This document shows, one piece after another, positions 57,467-64,000 of a stretch of DNA of 64,000 nt (within the stretch, counting starts at the first letter, position 1; every line of letters begins with the position of its first letter). The position numbers and the translations under genes are program-made. Below the pieces are notes generated by a model. The model saw nothing but the letters and a program-made list of their open reading frames with translations. It was not told where the DNA came from and did not search any database. Source of the stretch: Salvelinus alpinus (Eukaryota > Chordata > Actinopteri > Salmoniformes > Salmonidae); assembly GCF_045679555.1 (NCBI RefSeq), contig NC_092098.1:22660038-22724037 (forward strand), given 5' to 3'.

Positions 57467-57491
57467 AATCCAGTTACAAGGAGGAAATAAG
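57467..57491 (+). other. Candidate small cytoplasmic-tail exon of igsf5-like gene
   Basis: Twenty-five bases between ggatcatttcag and gtaaga. In the phase carried over from the 56840 donor it reads KSSYKEEI, a plausible tail segment; in another frame it reads RIQLQGGNK, which recalls RIQFQ in the human tail. The two readings cannot be decided here. Confidence 0.35.
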
Positions 57492-57840
57492 GTAAGAGAG
57501 TTCTGCTACCGTTTTGTCCCCAACCAGTGTGTATCCAGATCAGTTACCCTGATCAGTATGAGCGTTCTATTGTATCATTGTGGCAGTAAAGTGTTTGTTG
57601 TTTTACATGAAAGTGAGATCCCACAGCCAGATGAGTGGTGGTGGTGCAGAGGGAGAGAGATGGGCCAGGATAACCTAGCATACGTGATTGACGGCAAACA
57701 AGTAGGAGCTCATCCATGTCTACATACACCCATGACGCAGGCGCATAGCCTACAGAGAGACTCTAACAACATTTTCGAATAATGGAGCAAATGTTTAATG
57801 TTAATAAAATGTATACGTTACGTCATATTATGTTTATATA
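57492..57840. other. Unassigned DNA downstream of igsf5 fragment
   Basis: An AG after gtgagatcccacag (near 57623) could open a terminal exon, but no frame shows family similarity that I can defend. No other feature seen. Confidence 0.3.
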
Positions 57841-59447
57841 CAGTTGAAGTTTTCACAATTCCTGACATTTAATCCTCGTTAAACAATTCCCTGTCTTAGG
57901 TCAGTTAGGATCACCACTTTATTTTAAGAATGTGAAATGTCAGAATAATACTAGAGAATTATTTATTTCAGCTTTGATTTCTTTCATCACATTCCCAGTG
58001 GGTCAGACGTTTACATACACTCAATTAGTATTTGGTAGCATTGCCTTTTAAATTGTTTAACTTGGGTCAAATGTTTTGGGTAGCCTTCCACAAGCTTCCC
58101 ACAATAAGTTGGGTGAATTTTGGCACCTTCCTCCTGACAGAGCTTGTGTAACTGAGTCAGATTTCTAGGCTTCCTTGCTCGCACACGCTTTTTCAGTTCT
58201 ACCAACACATTTTCTATGGGATTGAGGTCAGGGCTTTGTGATGGCCACTCCAATACCTCGACTTTGTTGTCCTTAAGCCATTTTGCCACAACTTTGGAAG
58301 TATGCTTGGGGTCATTGTCCATTTGGAAGACCCATTTGCGACCAAGCTTTAACTTCCTGACTGATGTCTGGAGATGTTGCTTCAAAATATCCACATTTTT
58401 CCTGCCTCATGATGCCATCTAGTTTGTGAAGTGTACCAGTCCCTCCTGCAGTAAAGCACCCCCACAACATGATGCTGCCACCCCTGTGTTTCATGGTTGG
58501 AATGGTGTTCTTCAGCTTGCAAGACTCCCCCTTTTTCCTCCAAACATAACGATGGTTATTATGGCCGAACAGTTCTATTTTTGTTTCATCAGACCAGAGG
58601 ATATTTCTCCAAAAAGTACGAGCTTTGTCTCCATGTGCAGTTGTAAACCGTAGTCTGTTTTTTTTTATGGCGGTTTTGGAGCAGTGGCTTCTTCCTTGCT
58701 GAGCGGCCTTTCAGGTTATGTCGATATAGGACTCGTTTTACTGTGGATATAGATACTTATGTACCTGTTTCCTCCAGCATCTTCACACGGTCCTTTGCTG
58801 TTGTTCTGGGATTGATTTGCACTTTTCGCACCAAAGTACATTCATCTCTAGGAGAGAGAACGCGTCTCATTCCTTTCCTTATCGGTATGACGGCTGCGTG
58901 GTCCCATGGTGTTCATACTTGCGTACTATTGTTTGTACAGATGAACGTTGTACCTTTAGGCATTTGGCAATTGCTCCCAAGGATGAACCAGACTTGTGAA
59001 GGTCTACAATTGTTTTTCTGAGGTCTTGGCTGATTTCTTTTGATTTTCCCATGATGTCAAGCAGAGGCACTGAGTTTGAAGGTAGGCCTTGAAATGCATC
59101 CATAGGTACACCTCCAATTGACTCAAATTATGTAAGTAAGCCTATCAGAAGCTTCTAAAGCCATGACATAATTTTCTGGAATTTTTCAAGCTGTTTAAAG
59201 GCAAAGTCAACTTAGTGTATGTAAACTTCTGACCCACTGGAATTGTGATACAGTGAAAAGTGAAATAAATAAGTGAAATAATCTGTCTGTAAACAATTGT
59301 TGGAAAAATTACTTGTGTCATGCACGAAGTAGATGTCCTAACCGACTTGCCAAAAGTATAGTTTGTTAACAAGAAATTTGTGGAGTGGTTGAAAAACGAG
59401 TTTTAATGACTCCAACCTAAGTGTATGTAAACTTCCGACTTCAACTG
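57841..59447 (-). mobile_element. Tc1 of Sleeping-Beauty lineage, minus, one end deleted
   Basis: Flanked by TA (57839-57840 and 59448-59449). The right end is complete (tgtaaacttccgacttcaactg). The left end keeps only cagttgaag and then jumps to ttttcacaattcctgac, so about 40 bases of the outer terminus are deleted; the inner repeat (agtgggtcagacgtttacat) remains. The transposase is on the minus strand and is broken. Confidence 0.88.
58019..59053 (-). pseudogene. Sleeping-Beauty-lineage transposase, several frameshifts
   Basis: On the minus strand: start MGKSKEISQDLRKTIVDLHK (from about 59053), helix-turn-helix to SSVQTIVRKYEHHG, then broken frames through 58900-58500. The first Asp region (RPEDISPK read antisense near 58590) and glycine-rich box ([16 protein letters not shown], with Arg for Gly at the second position) follow. 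The frame at 58011-58394 has the second Asp in MDNDPKH and Glu in NPIENVLVELKK. More damaged than the copy at 30107. Confidence 0.85.
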
Positions 59448-60045
59448 TAAGCCTCAGGCTGTCACATGTTCACAGCCTCATTAAAAGTGTACATTAAAAA
59501 AATAACATTAAGTGTACATATTCCTCTACCTCTGGTTACTGCAAGTGTCACCCCCAGCGAATTCACCAACAGCGGTTACAGCCAAACAAACTATTCAAAC
59601 ATCTTTGTGGTAATTAATACATCGACACCTTGGCCTCTAGATTTCAATTTTTTTCTGTATGATTTATTTACAGTGTAATTCATTCGTTTTTCATTACAGT
59701 AATGAGTCATAAACCTTAACAATTGGAATATTGAAGTCCACAGTAATAACCTAAGAATTTCAGGGTGATTGCATTTTCACCTGAAGATGATTTCTTAGCT
59801 CCTGGTCTTTGGAGGGAGGGAGAGGGGAGGGAGAGGGAGAGAGAAATAGAGTCTCATTACCTCAATGGGAAAAGTAAAACATAAACTGGAAACTTCATGT
59901 ATCAAATGGGACACATTGAGGGAACAGTATACACTGTAATCTATGTTTTGCTTTTGATTACCAGATTCCTGACGTTGTCAACAGTAACCAGGCAGCAAAT
60001 TGCTATGCCAATGCATTCAACACCCTGGGTGGAACTGGTGTCAGA
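59448..60045. other. Unassigned DNA
   Basis: Contains a purine-rich gggagggagagg run near 59813-59840. No gene recognised. Confidence 0.35.
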
Positions 60046-60432
60046 GCCTGTAATCGAACCCACAAATGCTGATACTCCAGATACTCAACTAGTCTAAAGA
60101 AGGCCAGTTTTATTGCTTCTTTAATCAGAACCACAGTTTTCAGCTGTGCTAACATAACTGCAAAAGGGTTTTCTAATGATCAATTGGCCTTTTGAAATGA
60201 TAATCTTGGATTAGCTAACACAACGTGCCACTGGAACACAGGAGTGATGGTTGCTGATAATGGGCCTCTGTACGCCTATGTAGATATTCCATAAAAAATA
60301 GTCATTTACAACATTAACAACGTCTACACTGTATTTCTGATCAATTTGATGTTATTTTAATGTACAAAAAATGTGCTTTTCTTTCAAAAACAAGGACATT
60401 TCTAAGTGACCCCAAACTTTTGAACGGTAGTA
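60046..60432 (-). mobile_element. Tc1-like element, terminal part only
   Basis: Minus-strand left end of a Tc1 family: its tip at 60432 (cttttgaacggtagtat), the non-coding leader (gtgccactggaacacaggag) and the segment just before the transposase start (agcctgtaatcgaacccaca). The transposase and other terminus are missing. Its tip is the unit duplicated in the palindrome at 29309-29597. Confidence 0.7.
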
Positions 60433-60665
60433 TATGTATCCTTTAAACGTTTTGTGGAAAAGTGCCCTATAGTCTTCCAAAATAACATATTCTTTAACTT
60501 ACTTTCATTCTAATTTTCAGTATGTTACATTTAAACACTTAAAACTGTCAAATGGGTGTCCCTTAATGTCTACTAATTACAAGTATATAAAATATGATAC
60601 TGTATTTGGTCAATTTCAAGAAATGTGACAAGAAACCTTCCCTGTACTTACTTCCCTGTACTTAC

Positions 60666-61122
60666 AGTGCCTTCAGAAAGTATTCATAAAACTTGACTTA
60701 TTCCACATTTTGTTGTTACAGCCTGAATTCAAAATAGATTAAATAAAAAAAATGTTCACCCATCTACACCCAATACCCCATAATGACAAAGTCAAAACAT
60801 GTTTTTAGAAATGTTTACAAATTTATGGAAAATGTTATTCAAAAATATCTAATTTACATAAGTAGTCACACCCTTTAGTCAATACATTAGAATCACCTTT
60901 GGCAGTGATTACATTTGTGAGTCTTTCTGAGTAAGTCTAAAAGCTTTGCACACCAGGATTGTACATTATTCTTTTAAAATTCTTCAAGCTCTGTCAAATT
61001 GGTTGCTGATCGTTGCTCGACAGCCATTTTCAAGTCTTGCCATAGATTTTCAAGCCTATTTCAGTCAAACTGTAATTAGGCCACTCAGAAACATTCAATG
61101 CTGTCTTGGTAAGCAACTCCAG
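60666..61122 (-). mobile_element. Tc1-like element, truncated
   Basis: The terminus cagtgccttcagaaagtatt follows TA at 60664-60665. The body carries antisense transposase scraps near 60960-61100 (aattaggccactcagaaaca, from the DLNPIE region). The other end is missing. The terminus is close to those at 39441 and 61729. Confidence 0.65.
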
Positions 61123-61728
61123 TGTATATTTTTCTAAAATAGTTTAGAGTATAATAGGTTATAATTGGACAGGATTCATATAGCCATATCCCCATAAATA
61201 ATTAATACAGACCAATGATGGCTTAAAATGTTTGAGGTGGTGTGGAGAACACAATAAAATGAACCAAGTATGTCGTATGTATGTGTCCTTGAAACCTCAT
61301 GCAGAAATGTTGTGGAAATGTCCCCTAGAATTACTGTTCTGTAATTTGAACTGGCCATAACTTTATTAGTAAGTAGTATGTTAAGCCTAATGATGGCCTA
61401 AAATGTTAAAGGTAGTGTGAGAAATACAATCAAATGGATCCTGAATGTTTTTATATACGATCAAAAATGTGCCCAAAATGCTGTCCAAATCACAGATTTT
61501 TGTTGATATGTTGATCCCTCAATTGAGAAAATCAAATTTTAGCATGCTCCTAATGATGAGAAAAATATTGTGTGATATCTGTGGATTAGAATTATATATT
61601 ATTATTATATAACGGTGCTTGTATAATAAGTAATGCTAGCCTTAGTATCGTGTCCCATACATCCCATTCAAAAAGGTAGAGGTCTGCTGGAATGGCTTCA
61701 TGTCCATGGTTTCATTGTCAACATTCTA
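61123..61728. repeat. Diverged tandem duplication, otherwise unassigned
   Basis: Two blocks of about 55 bases (near 61213 and 61389), starting caatgatggcttaaaatgtt and taatgatggcctaaaatgtt, are diverged copies about 176 bases apart. The duplicated unit may cover most of the interval. No coding capacity. Confidence 0.45.
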
Positions 61729-62775
61729 CAGTGCCTTCAGAAAGCGGTCACATCCCTTGACTATTTCCACGTTGTGTTACAGCCTGAATTTAAAATGTAT
61801 TAAATTGAGATGTTGTGTCACTGGCCAACACACGATACCCCATAATGTCAAAGTGGAATGATGTTCATAGAAATGTTTTCAAAATAATCAAAAATGTAAA
61901 GCTGAAATGTCTTCAGTCAATAAGTATTCAACCCCTTTGTTATGGCAGGCCTAAATATGTTCAGGCGTAAAAATGTGCTAAACAAGTCACGTAATAAGTT
62001 GCATGAAATCACTCTGAGTGCAATAATAGTGTTTAAGAACAGGATTTTTGAATGACTACGTCATCCGTGTACCCCAAACATACAATTATCTGTAAGGTTC
62101 CTCATTTGAGCAGTGAATTTCAAACACATATTCAACCACAAAGACCAGGGAGGTTTTACAATGCCTCGCAAAGTAGGGCACCTATTGGTAGATGGGTTAA
62201 AAAAAAAGATCACACATTGAATATCCCTTTCAGCATGGTGAAGTTAATATTTACACTTTGGATGGTATATCAATACACCCAGTCACTACAAAGATACAGG
62301 CGTCCTTCCTAACCCAGGTGACGGAGAGGAAGGAAATTTCACCATGAGACCAATGGTGACTTTAAAACAGTTTCAGAGTTTAATGATTGTGATTTAATGG
62401 CGGCAGGTAGCCTAGCGGTTAAGAGTATTGGACCAGTAACCAAAAGGTCACTGGTTTGAATCCCTGAGCTGGCTATGTGAAATATCTGATGTGCCCTTGA
62501 GCAAGACACTTAACCCTAATTGCTCTGGATAAGCATCTATTAAATGAGAAAACTGAGGATGGATCAACAACATTGTAGTTACTCCACAATACTAACCTAA
62601 ATGACAGAGTAAAAATAAGGAAGCCTGTACAGAATAAAAATATTCCAAAACATGCATTATTTTTGCAAAAAGGCACTAAAGTAAAACTGCAAAGAAATGT
62701 ACTTTATGTCCTGGATACAAAGCGTTATGTTTGGGGCAAATCCAACACAACATGTCACTGACTGCATCATGTTAA
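61729..62775 (+). mobile_element. Old Tc1-like element, 3'-truncated, with SINE inside
   Basis: Sister of 39441-40976: the two align over the left terminus, the non-coding leader and the decayed N-terminal transposase (agggaggttttacaatgcct, tagggcacctattggtagat). It breaks off at gactgcatcatgttaac, in the glycine-rich box. A SINE is inserted at 62401-62548. Confidence 0.75.
62401..62548 (+). mobile_element. tRNA-derived SINE
   Basis: Plus strand: head cggcaggtagcctagcggtt, B-box-like ggtttgaatccctgagctgg, then ccttgagcaagacacttaac and a tail ctggataagcatctattaaa. The flanking Tc1 text is continuous without it when compared with 40060-40120. The head resembles HpaI and the tail is that of another salmonid SINE group; I do not name it firmly. 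Confidence 0.75.
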
Positions 62776-62885
62776 CTTCTACGGGATCGGTGTCCCTGTA
62801 CCGGGGACGGTTGATGATAACGTGCGCTAATGTGTCTAGAATGATGTTGTAAGTAACAGCAAACTTTCCAGGACATAGACATGTC
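62776..62885. repeat. Salmonid interspersed repeat, left part
   Basis: Begins ttctacgggatcggtgtccc. After a LINE insertion (62886-63861) the same repeat appears to continue with gggcagaaagcttaaattct at 63868. It is a familiar salmonid repeat of unknown class. Confidence 0.55.
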
Positions 62886-63861
62886 TTATTTTATTTATTT
62901 CGTTTTTATTTCACCTTTATTTAACCAGGTAGGCCAGTTGAGAACAAGTTCTCATTTACAACTGCGACCTGGCCAAGATAGAGCAAAGCAGTGCGACACA
63001 AACAACAACACAGAGTTACACATGGGATAAACAAGCATACAGTCAATAACACAATAGAAAAGTCTATATACAGTGTGTCCAAATGTAGTAAGATTAGGAG
63101 GTAAGGCAATAAATAGGCCATAGTGGCGAAATAATAAACATTTCGCAATTAAACACAGGAGTGATAGATGTGCAGAAGATGAATGTGCAAGTAGAGATAC
63201 TGGGGTGCAAAGGAGCAAAAAAATAAATAACAATATGGGGATGAGGTACTTGGGTGGGCTATGTACAGGTGCAATGATTGGTAAGCTGCTCTAGCAGCTG
63301 ATTATTAAAGTGAGTGAGGGAGATATAAGTCTCCAGCTTCAGTGATTTTTGCAATTCGTTCCAGTCATTGGCAGCAGAGAACTGGAAGGAAACGCGGCCA
63401 AAGGAAGTGTTGGCTTTGGGGGTGACCAGTGAAATATACCTGCTGGAGCGCGTGCTACAGGTGGGTGCTGCTATGGTGACCAGTGAGCTGAAATAAGGCG
63501 GGGCTTTACATAGCAAAGACTTATAGATGACCTGGAGCCAGCCAACGAGAGCATACAGGTCGCAGTGGTGGGTAGTATATGGGGCTTTGGTGACAAAACG
63601 GATGGCACTGTGATAGACTACATCCAATTTGCTGAGTAGAGTGTTGAAAGCTATTTTGTAAATGACATTGCCGAAGTCAAGGATCGGTAGGATAGTCAGT
63701 TTTACGAGGGTATGTTTGGCAGGATGAGTGAAGGATGCTTTGTTGTGAAATAGGAAGCCGATTCTAGATTACATTTTTGATTGGAGATGCTTAATGTGAG
63801 TCTGGAAGGAGAGTTTGCAGTCTAACCAGACACCTAGGTGTTTGTAGTTGTCCACATATTC
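62886..63861 (-). mobile_element. L2-clade LINE copy C, 3' end
   Basis: Minus-strand 3' end with the same tail as copy A (cctttatttaaccaggtagg) and RT C-terminal codons at 63259-63860 (DVVYHSAIRFVTKAPY; then FSSLVTIAAPTCSTRSSRYI). 5'-truncated at 63861. It preserves the 3' coding segment that is replaced in copy A. Short repeats (cttat) flank it. Confidence 0.8.
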
Positions 63862-64000
63862 TTATATGGGCAGAAAGCTTAAATTCTTGTTAATCTAACT
63901 GCACTGTCCAATTTACAGTAGCTATTACAGTGAAAAAATACCATGCTATTGTTTGAGGAGAGTGCACAACAAAAACAAAAAATGTATCACGGCAACTGGT
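63862..64000. repeat. Salmonid interspersed repeat, right part
   Basis: Continues the repeat interrupted at 62885: gcagaaagcttaaattcttg, caatttacagtagctattac. Runs out of the window. Confidence 0.55.

Noticed and set aside
57348-57782. 144-residue open frame as the igsf5 cytoplasmic tail
   Set aside because: It overlaps a likely splice donor at 57492, shows no family motif and has no acceptor for its start.

Overview
This is vertebrate nuclear DNA from a salmonid fish (salmon, trout or char group). The diagnosis rests on a HpaI-type SINE, long L2-clade LINEs whose 3' tails resemble the tails of those SINEs, many Tc1/mariner families typical of salmonids (including two copies of the salmonid lineage related to Sleeping Beauty), and three host-gene fragments with spliced structure. 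Well over half of the window is recognisable transposable-element sequence, much of it nested.

Host genes. (1) A complete six-exon HMGN1-like gene lies on the minus strand at 2884-5006; it encodes 88 residues. (2) The 3' half of get1 (WRB, the membrane receptor subunit for tail-anchored protein insertion) lies on the plus strand, with exons at 11241-11355 and 22907-22980 and a poly(A) signal at 23101. It carries a one-base frameshift, and its 5' half was not found. (3) An igsf5-like fragment on the plus strand has a second-Ig-domain exon at 55792-56068 and a transmembrane exon at 56727-56840. It carries a frameshift, lacks the second Ig cysteine and has an early stop in the tail. HMGN1, GET1 and IGSF5 occur in this order and orientation on human 21q22.2, so the window is an orthologous block swollen by transposons. 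Two of the three genes look damaged, as expected if this is the decaying duplicate left after the salmonid genome duplication.

Region by region: 1-2 kb, short foldback and MITE-like repeats; 2-5.3 kb, hmgn1 and its promoter; 6-9.7 kb, Tc1 remnants and a SINE; 10.9-23.1 kb, get1 with an intron of about 11.5 kb filled by an L2 LINE (itself carrying a Tc1) and a Tc1 split by a Rex1/L2-type LINE; 25-29 kb, a piggyBac-like MITE, a hAT split by a 1.45-kb repeat, and hairpin elements; 29.3-33.6 kb, a 290-bp palindrome, a Sleeping-Beauty-lineage Tc1, a LINE and a HpaI SINE; 34.6-37.6 kb, a complete, young, non-autonomous-looking LTR element coding for proline-rich 9-residue repeats; 38-51 kb, Tc1s and two or three LINEs, one carrying a Tc1 with an intact 340-residue transposase (46370-47392); 51-54 kb, LTR and SINE fragments and a hAT MITE; 54-57.8 kb, a LINE abutting the igsf5 exon; 57.8-64 kb, more Tc1s, a SINE and a third L2 copy.

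The genes do not form a pathway; their relation is conserved synteny. All boundaries were read by eye. Family names come from remembered consensus features and were not checked against a database.
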